Source: JACPNO01 sp963825405 (GTDB lineage: Bacteria > Acidobacteriota > Terriglobia > Bryobacterales > Bryobacteraceae). From it: a stretch of DNA of 64,000 nucleotides. Location: contig CAWGTB010000001.1 of NCBI GenBank assembly GCA_963825405.1, positions 62,001-126,000 on the forward strand. Direction: 5' to 3'. Below the pieces are notes generated by a model that made no database searches, had not been told where the DNA came from, and saw only the letters and a list, made by a program, of their open reading frames with translations. Shown piece after piece: positions 38,344 through 46,852 of this stretch; positions within the stretch are counted from its first letter, which is position 1; each line of letters begins with the position of its first letter. The position numbers and the translations under genes were made by a program.

Positions 38344-39605
38344 ATGGAAGCCAAGATTACAGACGTCCTATCGTTCTTCACCCTTCGAGGCATTGCAGAA
38401 TTCCCGAATTCAGAAGCCTTGTCATCGGACGTTTTATTTTTATTATGGGTCTGCGTATGATGAGTACCCTGGTCGGCTGGTGGATCTATAACCTCACCAA
38501 TGCACCGATCGCCATCGGTATCGTTGGACTTTCGGAATTTATTCCCGCTGTTTCCCTGGCACTGTACGCAGGACACGTAATCGATCTGAGCGAAAAAAAG
38601 AAAACTGATGCTTACCGGTGTTGGTCTTTATGCGCTCGCCGCCTTGCTCTTGCTCATCCTTTCCTCTCCGGCCGGTACTCATCACCTGAATCCACATGTT
38701 ATCGCCGGTTTGCATTTACCTGATTATTTTTGGAACCGGAATCATTCGCTCTTTTACCGGCCCGATATTCAATGTCATGCTCGCCCAGATTGTTCCTAAA
38801 AACAAACTCCAGAATGCAATTACCTGGAATACCGGGGGACTTTCTTTCAGCCTCCATTATCGGGCATGCCCTCGGTGGTTTCCTGATTGCCGGACTGGGA
38901 AATACAGGAACACTTACCGTCGTGTGATTCTGATCGGTATCGCTTTTCTCGTACTGACCAGATTGAAGACATATTAAACCCCTGAATGAACGTGGTGAGA
39001 AAAAAACCTGGGATAGTGTAAAGGAAGGTTTGCAATTTGTTTTCCGCACCAAAGAATTGCTTGCGGCAATTTCACTGGATCTGTTTGCCGTTCTGTTTGG
39101 AGGAGCCGTCGCACTGATACCCGTTTATGCCCGCGACATCCTTAAAGTAGGTGCCGAAGGATTCGGATTGCTGAATGCCGCATCCGATATCGGTTCCATT
39201 TGCATTGTCATCCTGCTGACGATTTTTCCTCCCAGAAGAAAACAGGGATTAAAATTGCTGATCGCTGTTGCCGGATTCGGAACATGCATCATCATCTTTG
39301 GTCTCTCCAAATTATTCTGGTTATCCTTCGTCGTATTGCTGATCAGCGGACTGATGGATGGCATCAGCGTCGTTACACGGGGCACCATCATGCAACTGAA
39401 AACACCGGACAACATGAGAGGACGTGTGCTGAGTGTCAATTCGATGTTCATCAATTCCAGCAATGAACTCGGTCAGTTCGAAAGTGGCATGATGGCACGA
39501 CTGTTCGGCGTTGTGCCTTCTGTTGTCTTCGGTGGATGCATGACCCTGTTGGTCGTGGGGATCACCTGGTTTAAGGCACCCACACTGAGAAAGATGGAGT
39601 ACTAG
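38344..39605 (+). CDS. MFS transporter (frameshifted)
   Basis: Major-facilitator permease of the MFS_3/EntS-like group, about 420 residues and 12 helices. Typical blocks are FRSLVIGRFIFIMGLRMMST, AIGIVGLSEFIPAVSLALYA with AGHVIDLSEKKK, SFTGPIFNVMLAQIVPK and, in the second half, GGAVALIPVYARDILKVGAE and LMDGISVVTRGTIMQLKTPD. At least five indels lie between 38390 and 38990; the second half is intact. Substrate unknown. It starts 14 bases after the kinase gene. Confidence 0.87.
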
Positions 39606-39636
39606 AATTCTGTAACTTTAAGAAAAACGTTTTGGA

Positions 39637-40542
39637 ATGAACCGAAGGTCCTTTGTTAAAAATGCCGGATTGGGTCTTGGAGTAATACCCATATTGAAAC
39701 ATCAGTGGTTGATGGATTTTTTTCAGGAAAATCCATATAAAATGAAAATGTTGCGAAATGATGTGGGCATTTTCACGGAAAAAGGTGGCACAATTGCTTA
39801 TTATATCTCCAATAAAAAAATTGCTGTTGTTGACGCGGAATTTCCCGAACAATCCAAACACCTGATTGATGCGCTGCAAAAAGATCAGGGCAAACCATTC
39901 GAAATTCTCCTCAATACACATCACCACGGTGATCATACCGCAGGTAATATTTCCTTCAAAGGAATTGTACCCCATGTAGCTGCCCATTCCAATTCCCTGC
40001 TGAACCAACAGCGGGTCGCCAGGGAAAAAAATACGGAAGCCGAACAACTATACCCGGATATCACCTATGGTGAAAGCTGGGAATACAAAAAGATGAAGGA
40101 AAACATCAAAACTTATTACTGGGGACCGGCACACACAAACGGCGACAGTGTTATATTTTTTCCGCACGCCAATATTGCCCATGTAGGCGACCTGGTATTT
40201 AACAGGCGCTGGGCATTCATAGACCGAAGCGCGGGAGCCTCCATTTCCAATTGGATCCAGGTGCTGGATAAAATCCAGGGCCAGTTTGATAATGACACAA
40301 TCTTTGTTTTTGGCCATGCCTATGACCCCGAAAAAGTTACCGGCAATAAAGCAGATGTCAAGGCCATGCAGGATTATCTGAAAAATCTGCTGGCTTTCGC
40401 GACTACCCAGATCAGGGAAGGAAAAACCAAAGAGGAAATCATGAAAGCTACATCTATACCCGGCGTTACGGAATGGCAGGGCGATGGAATTGAACGGGGC
40501 CTGCAGGCCGCTTATGAAGAAGCGGTTGAAAACATCAAGTGA
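39637..40542 (+). CDS. MBL-fold metallo-hydrolase, Tat-type signal
   Basis: A 301-residue metallo-beta-lactamase-fold enzyme. The N-terminus MNRRSFVKNAGLGLGVIPIL matches a twin-arginine export signal. Zinc ligands are present: TxHxHxDH as LLNTHHHGDHTAGNISF, then the later WGPAHTNGDSVIFFP and VFGHAYDPEK, with the aspartate in HVGDLVFNRRW. The fold resembles B-class enzymes and their many non-lactamase relatives, so an antibiotic-resistance role cannot be assumed. It is intact and overlaps the convergent YkgJ gene by eight bases. Confidence 0.88.
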   Translation: MNRRSFVKNAGLGLGVIPILKHQWLMDFFQENPYKMKMLRNDVGIFTEKGGTIAYYISNKKIAVVDAEFPEQSKHLIDALQKDQGKPFEILLNTHHHGDHTAGNISFKGIVPHVAAHSNSLLNQQRVAREKNTEAEQLYPDITYGESWEYKKMKENIKTYYWGPAHTNGDSVIFFPHANIAHVGDLVFNRRWAFIDRSAGASISNWIQVLDKIQGQFDNDTIFVFGHAYDPEKVTGNKADVKAMQDYLKNLLAFATTQIREGKTKEEIMKATSIPGVTEWQGDGIERGLQAAYEEAVENIK

Positions 40543-41028
40543 GTTTATCCAGCAAACCTTCGAGAACAGAAACAACGATCGGACAAAAACTACTGTTCTT
40601 TTGTGTCAGTGCCGGACGTTTCAAGAACACGTCTTCATCTGTATAGGGAAATCTTCTGCAATCTGAAGGCCTGTTTTCGTAAACGGAACATTTGTTATCC
40701 GCGCCAAAAAAAGGACAGGGTTTGGAAACTGCCACATAATCTCCGTCCTCATCAAGTTTCAGGTATTTTTCAATGAAAACACTTTCTTTCAAACGCAGTA
40801 ACCTGGAAATTCTTTTGATATCAGGCGTTTTAAACCGGGAGAATAATTTTTACAGCAACGGGCACAATCCAGACAATTCATTTTCGCAAAAGCCTGATCA
40901 TGCAATTCCGGGATTTCCTTTAATACGGCATTTTTGTTGGCTTTTGTTAAAAAATTCTTATATAATTTCTGATGCTCGCCGGAAATTTTTTCCCAGTTCT
41001 CCAGCGTGATGTTTACTTGCCCGGACAT
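40535..41028 (-). CDS. YkgJ-family cysteine-cluster protein (one indel)
   Basis: Small zinc/iron-sulfur-type protein of the YkgJ (CxxCxxCC) family, about 165 residues, beginning MSGQVNITLENWEKISGEHQ. The cysteine motifs are MNCLDCARCCKNYSP, then CPFFGADNKCSVYENRPSDC followed by RRFPYTDED, and a final FCPIV. A single indel near 40830 separates the two halves. The family is thought to bind metal; its role is unknown. It is divergent from the truncated sterol-desaturase-type gene. Confidence 0.88.
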
Positions 41029-41053
41029 AGCTGAATATTGATTAAATTTGCAG

Positions 41054-41224
41054 ATGACCGGATCCCTCCATGAACAGTTGCTCATCCTGGTCAGCACGCC
41101 CTTTTACATCGGGATTATCGGTCTCGAACTCTTGCTCAGTCATCTTCAGCATCGCAAGTTATACTCCTGGAAAGACACGGCAAGTAATATTTATCTGATG
41201 TTGCTGAATGCCGGCATCGACCTG
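41054..41224 (+). CDS. Sterol desaturase-family protein, cut at the join
   Basis: N-terminal fragment of a fatty-acid hydroxylase/sterol-desaturase-type membrane protein, starting MTGSLHEQLLILVSTPFYIG. The second hydrophobic block and KLYSWKDTASNIYLMLLNAG are typical of Bacteroidota members, which normally run to 250 residues or more. Only 57 codons remain. The sequence then changes abruptly to GC-rich DNA of another origin. The reading frame continues by chance for about 74 further codons, but these read out of frame through the next gene. A TAAATTTG box lies just before the ATG. Confidence 0.8.
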
Positions 41225-41229
41225 GGGTC
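41219..41229. other. Chimeric junction between two genomes
   Basis: Left of this point the desaturase frame is coherent up to the Asp-Leu codons ending at 41224. Right of it, in a different frame, the cyclic-nucleotide-binding domain is coherent from the Val codon at 41227 (VFGFASML). Base composition, codon usage and frameshift density all change here. No insertion sequence, tRNA or target duplication is seen. Confidence 0.85.
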
Positions 41230-41820
41230 TTCGGTTTTGCGTCCATGCTGGAACAGACGCCGCATCAGACCAGCGCGATTGCGCTGGAGGAGACCGTCTG
41301 CCTGGAAGTCTCCCAGGACGACATCGCCGTTCTGCTGCAGCGCAAGCCGCATGCCGGAATGGATTTGCTGCGCACGCTTGGCCGCCAGTTCCACGCTTCG
41401 CAGGAATTGGTGCGCCTGCGTGCCAATCGCAATCCCAATGAAGTGATCGAGGAGGAATCCACCTTTGGCGAGCGCGTCGCCGACACGGTAGCCCGCTTCG
41501 GCGGTTCCTGGACTTTCATCATTTCGTTCGGGATTCTGCTGTCCATTTATACGGCCATCAATGTCGCTTTACAGAAGAAAGCCTGGGATCCCTATCCGTT
41601 TATCCTGCTCAATCTGTTTCTCTCCATGCTCGCCGCGATCCAGGCTCCGGTCATCATGATGAGCCAGAATCGCCAGGACACCAAAGACCGGCTGCGCGGT
41701 GAACTCGATTACGACGTCAATCGCCGCGCGGAATCGGAAATTCAGAATCTGGCGCGCAAGTTGAATATGCTGGATGAGAAGATTGACGATGTCGGAAATC
41801 TGCTGCGGAAAAGATCATGA
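41227..41820 (+). CDS. CNBD-DUF1003 protein, 5' end missing at the join
   Basis: The surviving part begins inside a cyclic-nucleotide-binding/Crp-like domain (VFGFASMLEQTPHQTSAIAL, then ETVCLEVSQDDIAVLL). A DUF1003 membrane domain follows, with two helices (WTFIISFGILLSIYTAINVA and FILLNLFLSMLAAIQAPVIM) and the hallmark MMSQNRQDTKDRLRGELDY. A coiled-coil end (LARKLNMLDEKIDDVGNLL) closes it. Roughly the first 50-60 residues of the nucleotide-binding domain are lost. Proteins of this layout are known in Acidobacteriota, where their function is unknown. The stop overlaps the next start as ATGA. Confidence 0.82.
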   Translation, partial: VFGFASMLEQTPHQTSAIALEETVCLEVSQDDIAVLLQRKPHAGMDLLRTLGRQFHASQELVRLRANRNPNEVIEEESTFGERVADTVARFGGSWTFIISFGILLSIYTAINVALQKKAWDPYPFILLNLFLSMLAAIQAPVIMMSQNRQDTKDRLRGELDYDVNRRAESEIQNLARKLNMLDEKIDDVGNLLRKRS

Positions 41821-42680
41821 AACGCCAAACCTCTAAAGCCAAGCTAACGGTGCAAAGCCGCTTCGCGAATGTCAACGGTGTACGCCTGCACTATCTGATT
41901 GCAGGCGCAGGCGACCCGGTCGTGCTGCTGCATGGCTATGCCCAAACCAGCCACATGTGGCGCCCTCTGATGGCGCGAGCTCGCCGGCACTCACACCGTG
42001 ATCGCGGTCGATTTGCGCGGCGCTGGCCAATCGTCCACGCCCGCCGGCGGCTACACCAAAGCCGAAATGGCGCAGGACATCCACGCCCTCGTGCACAAGC
42101 TCGGCTACGACCGCATTCGCATTGTCGGGCACGACATCGGGCTGATGGTGGCCTATGCCTATGCGGCGCAGTATCCGGGCGACGTGGAGCGTATTGCCCT
42201 GATGGACGCCTTCCTGCCGGGCATCGGCAAACTGGCGCGACGTCTGGCTGATGCGCGATCTGTGGCATTTTCATTTTTACGGCAAGACGCCGCTGGCGCT
42301 GGTCCACGGCCGCGAGCGCATTTACTTCGAGCATTTCTGGAACGATTTCGCCGCCAACGCGAAACATTCCGTGCCCGAGCGCGACCGCCGGATTTACGCC
42401 AAAGCCTACGCCCGCCCCGGCGGCATGCGCGCCGGCTTCGAATACTTTCGCGCTTTTGAAAAGGATGCGCAAAGACTTCGCCCGCCTGGCGCAAACGCGT
42501 TTGCCGATGCCGATGCTGGTGCTGACCGGCGAAAAAGCGTCCGGCGATTTCCTGATTCAACAGGCCCGGCTCGTGGCCAGGAATGTCGAAGGCGTGGTAA
42601 TTCGCGGCTCCGGCCACTGGCTAATGGAAGAAGCGCCGAGTCAAGTGATCCCGAAGCTGGTGGAATTTTTGGGCGAGTAG
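41817..42680 (+). CDS. Alpha/beta hydrolase, epoxide-hydrolase-like (frameshifted)
   Basis: Soluble alpha/beta-fold hydrolase. The oxyanion block is VVLLHGYAQTSHMWRPLM. The nucleophile elbow reads IRIVGHDIGLMVAYAYA, with aspartate instead of serine, as in epoxide hydrolases and haloalkane or fluoroacetate dehalogenases. The catalytic histidine is in RGSGHWLMEEAPSQVIP. Three indels (near 41975, 42240 and 42455) make this the most damaged gene of the right-hand part, close to the join. Corrected length is about 287 residues. The start overlaps the previous stop, so it was presumably cotranscribed with the CNBD-DUF1003 gene. Confidence 0.87.
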
Positions 42681-42692
42681 AGTTGCGGCACC

Positions 42693-43919
42693 CTACCTGG
42701 GACGGCCGAAGCGCTCTGCCCATCGAATCCGCGCCGTGAGCTGCATGACCACGAATAGTGTCACGATGCAGCCAGTGGTGACCGCCAGACCGGTGTAGCC
42801 TGGCAGGAAGAACGCGTAGGAGAACAGCACCAGATAGATGAATTGGGCGCCGCCCGCCTCCAGCCACGCGAACCGCGGCCCGACCACGATCCTGAGGTAG
42901 CTCACCACCAGAAAAATAGAGACCGCCGAGCACATGACGAAAGCCAGGTGGATGGAGATGTGGTCTACCAGATAAGCCAGCAGCAGGTGGAAGGCGAAGA
43001 AGGCGGTTGCCAGGAAGAAGTAATTCATCGGGTGCAAGTCAATGCCGCGCAGCGTGGTCACGATGAAGATCAGAAAAAAGAACAGCAGCAGCGAAACAGG
43101 CGCGAAGTAGCTGATCTGGCCGGCCAGCGGGCCGGGCTGCAACTTCTCCGGCATCGTGAGCCCAATCTGAAAACCACTAATCAGATTGGAATAGCGCCAG
43201 ACCAGATCCCACCCCCCGGCATTCTCCTGCTTTTCCGTCGGGGAAAGCGCGTTGACCGGGAAATCGATCTGCTTGAAATTCGTCTTCATGCGGAGCTCAA
43301 AATCGCGTGTCTGCGTAACTTCATCTCCCAGCTTGTAGACCCAACTCTCCAGGCCGCGTGACCGGTAGCCCACCCGCAGTGAGGCTGCCTCCCCCGCCGG
43401 CACCCTCGCCGTGACCGACGCGCCTTTGGCGTCCGAAATCAGCGGCGACGGTTGGCCGTTAACCTCCATCACCAGGCCATCGTAAATGGCGTGCTCGGCC
43501 GGAAACAGCAAGCGGAACCTCATCATCTGCGGCTCCGCGGTCGGATTGCGAAACCGGTAGGTGGCGGCCAGATTGACCCAGTACGTGCTGTACCACAGCA
43601 GGCCCTTCTGCCGGTGTTCGAGATCGAACGCAACTTCGATGCGGCTGGACTCGGCCGGGACCGCCATGGTGCGGGACACGCTTTCGGTGCGCGTAGTTTT
43701 GTGACCGTCGGTTACGGTTTCGATCGTCTTTTGCGTAACGACTTCGAAGCTGGCGCTGGGCGGTGCCTGCTGTTGCGGCGCACCCCACACGGAGGCGACA
43801 CCGGATCGCAGTTTGTCGTCGGAGTGGTACGTACGCGTGTCGATGGTCGATCCGAGAATGAACCACGCGATGCTGGTGCAGATGAGAACAAAGCCGATGG
43901 CGAGGATGCGTTTAAACAT
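42693..43919 (-). CDS. CreD-like inner membrane protein
   Basis: A 408-residue membrane protein. One N-terminal helix (ILAIGFVLICTSIAWFILGS) is followed by a periplasmic domain of about 250 residues, then six C-terminal helices such as YFAPVSLLLFFFLIFIVT and FFLATAFFAFHLLLAYLVDH. The block GIDLHPMNYFFLATAFFAFH is typical of the CreD/inner-membrane family. In enterobacteria CreD belongs to the CreBC regulon; no CreBC is adjacent here. I prefer the ATG reading MFKRILAIGF; an in-frame extension 86 codons upstream would run into the promoter region of the divergent aminotransferase. Confidence 0.85.
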   Translation of the reverse strand: MFKRILAIGFVLICTSIAWFILGSTIDTRTYHSDDKLRSGVASVWGAPQQQAPPSASFEVVTQKTIETVTDGHKTTRTESVSRTMAVPAESSRIEVAFDLEHRQKGLLWYSTYWVNLAATYRFRNPTAEPQMMRFRLLFPAEHAIYDGLVMEVNGQPSPLISDAKGASVTARVPAGEAASLRVGYRSRGLESWVYKLGDEVTQTRDFELRMKTNFKQIDFPVNALSPTEKQENAGGWDLVWRYSNLISGFQIGLTMPEKLQPGPLAGQISYFAPVSLLLFFFLIFIVTTLRGIDLHPMNYFFLATAFFAFHLLLAYLVDHISIHLAFVMCSAVSIFLVVSYLRIVVGPRFAWLEAGGAQFIYLVLFSYAFFLPGYTGLAVTTGCIVTLFVVMQLTARIRWAERFGRPR

Positions 43920-44102
43920 GATTATAGTAAAGCACTTTATAATGCAAAGTTCAAATCGGAACTCACTTGACCCCCGCAATGAAGTAAGATGGTTGTATGA
44001 TGTGCAGGCCATCCTCAGCGCGTCCCAGCCTATTCGGTTCCGACTAACTTCCCCGCCTGTCACCTTAGTTAGCCCGTAAGTCGGAAAGAAAAGGAGACTC
44101 AC

Positions 44103-45461
44103 ATGAAGACATTGGTGGACGTCGCACGTCCTGACCTGCCACAACTCCGCGGACCTGTGCCTGGCCCGCGCGCCCAACAGATTATCGAACGCGATCGCAA
44201 AGTGCTATCGCCCTCCTATACGCGCTGCTACCCGCTGGTCGTCGAACGCGGCTACGGCGCGATGGTCGAAGACGTCGATGGCAATCGCTTTCTCGATTTC
44301 AACGCCGGTATCGCGGTCGTTGCCACCGGCCACTGCCATCCCCAAGTAGTGGATGCAATTCAAAAGCAGGCCGCCAAGCTCATCCACATGTCCGGCACGG
44401 ATTTCTATTACGAGAACATGGTGGCCCTCGCCGAGCGGCTGGCTGAGCTCGCGCCCGGCGGCTTCGAGCGGCGCGTGTACTTTGGGAACTCCGGCACCGA
44501 AGCCATGGAAGCAGCGCTGAAGCTGGCGCGCTATTCCACCGGCCGCGATAAGTTCATCGCCTTTACCGGCGCATTCCACGGCCGCACCATGGGCAGCCTG
44601 GCGCTCACCGCGAGCAAGTACGTGCAGCGCCGCGGATTCGGTCCGCTCATGCCCGGCGTGTTTCACATACCATACGCTTACTGCTATCGCTGCGCCTACG
44701 GCAAGACGCCCGATACGTGCGGCGTCGAATGCGCCAAGGTGATCGAAGAGCAGCTCGTCAAAACCATTGCGCCGGCCGACGAAGTTGCCGCCATCGTGCT
44801 CGAACCGGTACAGGGCGAGGGCGGATACATCGTTCCGCCGCAGAAATTCATGGACGAGTTGGCGCGCATCGCCAAGCGTTTTGGTATGCTGCTCATTTTC
44901 GACGAGGTGCAATCCGGGATGGGCCGCTCCGGGAAACTGTGGGCGTCGGAGCACTTCAACGCCGCGCCGGATATTCTGGCGGTGGCCAAGGGAATCGCCA
45001 GCGGCCTTCCGCTGGGCGCAACCATCGCGCGCGCCGAGCTGATGACGTGGCCTCCGGGAGCGCATGCGTCGACGTTCGGCGGCAATCCAGTGGCATGCGC
45101 CGCGGGTCTGGTGACGCTGGAATTGCTCGAGAACGAGCTGATCGAAAATTCGCGCAGCATCGGCGCGTATATGATGGATCGTCTGCGCGAGTGGCCGAAT
45201 AAGTTCCGGCTGGTGGGCGATGTGCGCGGCCTGGGATTGATGCTGGGCGTCGAGCTGGTGCGCAGTAAGGAAACGCGCGAACGGGCTACGACGGAACGCG
45301 ATCGGCTGGTGCAAATGGCTTTTGAAAAAGGATTGCTCATTCTCGGCGCCGGCGAAAACAGCATCCGGCTCAGTCCGCCGCTCACCATTACGCGCGACCA
45401 GGCGGATTTCGCCATGGACATTCTCGAAGAGTGCCTCAACCTGATCAGTCGCGAAAACTGA
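44103..45461 (+). CDS. Class-III aminotransferase with four-Cys insert
   Basis: A 452-residue PLP enzyme of the acetylornithine/4-aminobutyrate aminotransferase family. Phosphate-binding residues are in YFGNSGTEAMEAALKLARY, the PLP aspartate in LLIFDEVQSGMGRSG, and the lysine K296 in ILAVAKGIASGLPLG. Between residues 190 and 212 is an insert, YCYRCAYGKTPDTCGVEC, with Cys194, 197, 206 and 210 spaced like a metal site. A start with ribosome-binding site AAGGAG is clear. Substrate cannot be fixed: acetylornithine, GABA and related omega-amino compounds are possible. Confidence 0.9.
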   Translation: MKTLVDVARPDLPQLRGPVPGPRAQQIIERDRKVLSPSYTRCYPLVVERGYGAMVEDVDGNRFLDFNAGIAVVATGHCHPQVVDAIQKQAAKLIHMSGTDFYYENMVALAERLAELAPGGFERRVYFGNSGTEAMEAALKLARYSTGRDKFIAFTGAFHGRTMGSLALTASKYVQRRGFGPLMPGVFHIPYAYCYRCAYGKTPDTCGVECAKVIEEQLVKTIAPADEVAAIVLEPVQGEGGYIVPPQKFMDELARIAKRFGMLLIFDEVQSGMGRSGKLWASEHFNAAPDILAVAKGIASGLPLGATIARAELMTWPPGAHASTFGGNPVACAAGLVTLELLENELIENSRSIGAYMMDRLREWPNKFRLVGDVRGLGLMLGVELVRSKETRERATTERDRLVQMAFEKGLLILGAGENSIRLSPPLTITRDQADFAMDILEECLNLISREN

Positions 45462-45985
45462 GAATCCTCGACGTCGGCTGCGGGATCAACAAATTTCCCG
45501 GATCGATTGGCATCGACCGGAATCCCGCCAGCCGCGCCGACGTCCTGTGCGAGCTCGACCGACTGCCTTATCCGTTTCGCGAGAACTCCTTCGACGAGGT
45601 GCGCGCTATTCACGTGATCGAGCATGTTACCGACGTGATTGCGACCATCGAGGAATTCCATCGCCTGGTGCGCCCCGGCGGGATCATCCGCATCGAAACC
45701 CCGCATTACAGCGACCACAGCTCGTTCTGCGATCCCACTCACAAGCACCACCTCACCAGCTTTTCTTTCCGCTACTTCGGCGAAGACCATGGCGGCTTCG
45801 GATATTACTCGCGTGCGCGCCTCCGCCAGAAATACGTACAAGTGAAGCTGCTGTCCTTCTGGAAATGGCTAGGCTTCGAGTTCCTGGTGAACCATTTCCC
45901 GCGCTACCGGCGATTTTGGGAACACTATCTTTGTTTAGTAGTGCGCGGGAAAGCGCTGGTCTTTGAGTTCGAAGTGCTGAAGTAA
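45431..45985 (+). CDS. Class I SAM-dependent methyltransferase
   Basis: A 184-residue methyltransferase-like protein with the glycine loop LRILDVGCGINKFPGSIGID, the motif FDEVRAIHVIEHVTDVIATI and RLVRPGGIIRIETPHYSDHS. A histidine-rich stretch (DPTHKHHLTSFSF) follows. It is short compared with full enzymes, and the C-terminal part is family-specific. It overlaps the aminotransferase by 31 bases, so the two are translated from one message. An internal start just before KLRILDVGCG would remove the overlap, but no ATG is there. Confidence 0.82.
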   Translation: MPQPDQSRKLRILDVGCGINKFPGSIGIDRNPASRADVLCELDRLPYPFRENSFDEVRAIHVIEHVTDVIATIEEFHRLVRPGGIIRIETPHYSDHSSFCDPTHKHHLTSFSFRYFGEDHGGFGYYSRARLRQKYVQVKLLSFWKWLGFEFLVNHFPRYRRFWEHYLCLVVRGKALVFEFEVLK

Positions 45986-45986
45986 A

Positions 45987-46010
45987 GAGGGCGGGTTTTG
46001 AAACCCGCCC
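45987..46010. repeat. GGGCGGGTTT palindrome, copy 1
   Basis: GGGCGGGTTT, TG, AAACCCGCCC: a perfect 10-bp hairpin (45989-45998 with 46001-46010) one to three bases after the methyltransferase stop. The same element occurs at 61685-61705. Confidence 0.75.
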
Positions 46011-46146
46011 CTACGAAGGTCGCGCGTGTATCGCGATGCGCCATTCGCCATCCCGATTGGCCCACCCGCATTCTGACCCGCCCTCCCGCAAATAAATCCT
46101 AGAAATTCCGCCCAACGGGCCGAAAAGCAGGACGAGGAGGGTCAGG

Positions 46147-46383
46147 ATGAGTCTAGATATCTCTTTGCAGGGAATCAACCGCGCCGCGGATAGCTTCGAC
46201 ACCGCGGCTAGCGGAATCGCGCGCGCTTCACTACCCGCCGATCCGTCGCAGCCCGAAGACACCGTTTCGCTCAGCGACCAAACCGTCGCGCTCATGCAAG
46301 CTGCCAACGACTATAAAGTCAACGTGCAGGCGCTCAAGACCTCGGACGAAATGACCAACTACTTGTTGGATCAGCTCCGCTAA
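46147..46383 (+). CDS. Mini flagellar-rod-like protein
   Basis: A 78-residue protein whose ends resemble the paired N- and C-terminal helices of flagellar rod and hook proteins (FlgB/FlgC type). The N-terminal half is LDISLQGINRAADSFDTAAS and the C-terminal half is VALMQAANDYKVNVQALKTS followed by DEMTNYLLDQ. The central rod domain is missing. A good ribosome-binding site (GGAGG) precedes the ATG. No other flagellar gene is near. It may be an orphan assembly helper or a non-motility filament component; both are inference. Confidence 0.65.
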   Translation: MSLDISLQGINRAADSFDTAASGIARASLPADPSQPEDTVSLSDQTVALMQAANDYKVNVQALKTSDEMTNYLLDQLR

Positions 46384-46384
46384 A

Positions 46385-46852
46385 TCACAACCAGCGCCGC
46401 ACGCGCATCTTGTATTGCACGTACTCGCCGCCGAACCGGCGCTCCAGGTAGGCTTCTTCCGGCGCAATAACTTTCCGGTAAATCACCACCAGCACTAGCG
46501 GCAACAAAGCCAGCGCCCACACGGATTGCATCAGCACACACACGCCCAGATACACCGCCGTCAGCGATACGTACATCGGGTTGCGCGTAAACCGGTAAGG
46601 CCCCGCGACCACCAGCGCCGTAGCCGGACGATTGGGAATCAGGTTTGTCCGCGCGCGAAAGAAGCGTGAAACGGCCGATAGCGCCAGCAGCATGCCAGCG
46701 CCGATCAGAGCCCAACCCAGCATCGGCGGCAGTGCCACGGGCGAAAGCGCAATCCATCGATTGATCAGCCAGCCAAGGACGAGCCCGAGCGCGAACAACA
46801 ATGGCGGCGGAAACCGTACGCCCGGCGAATCTGCTTGCGTGCTCACTTCCAC
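46385..46852 (-). CDS. Isoprenylcysteine/phospholipid methyltransferase-like protein
   Basis: A 155-residue membrane protein of the ICMT/PEMT family. Helices include LLFALGLVLGWLINRWIAL and MLGWALIGAGMLLALSAV. The SAM-site signature GPYRFTRNPMYVSLTAVYLG is followed by the C-terminal EEAYLERRFGGEYVQYK, both diagnostic. The substrate in bacteria is usually unknown. It overlaps the DinB gene by ten bases and is probably cotranscribed with it. Confidence 0.87.
   Translation of the reverse strand: MEVSTQADSPGVRFPPPLLFALGLVLGWLINRWIALSPVALPPMLGWALIGAGMLLALSAVSRFFRARTNLIPNRPATALVVAGPYRFTRNPMYVSLTAVYLGVCVLMQSVWALALLPLVLVVIYRKVIAPEEAYLERRFGGEYVQYKMRVRRWL

Noticed and set aside
38344..39000. Phase-variable genes switched by frame slips
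   Set aside because: Breaks do not sit in long homopolymers or repeats, and occur in housekeeping genes.
39637..40542. A metallo-beta-lactamase resistance gene
   Set aside because: The zinc-binding fold is clear, but the superfamily is broad and nothing specific to antibiotic-degrading enzymes was seen.
41048..41446. Open frame that fuses the sterol-desaturase start to GC-rich sequence
   Set aside because: Past 41224 it reads the CNBD-DUF1003 gene out of frame, so the fusion is a product of the join and not a new protein.
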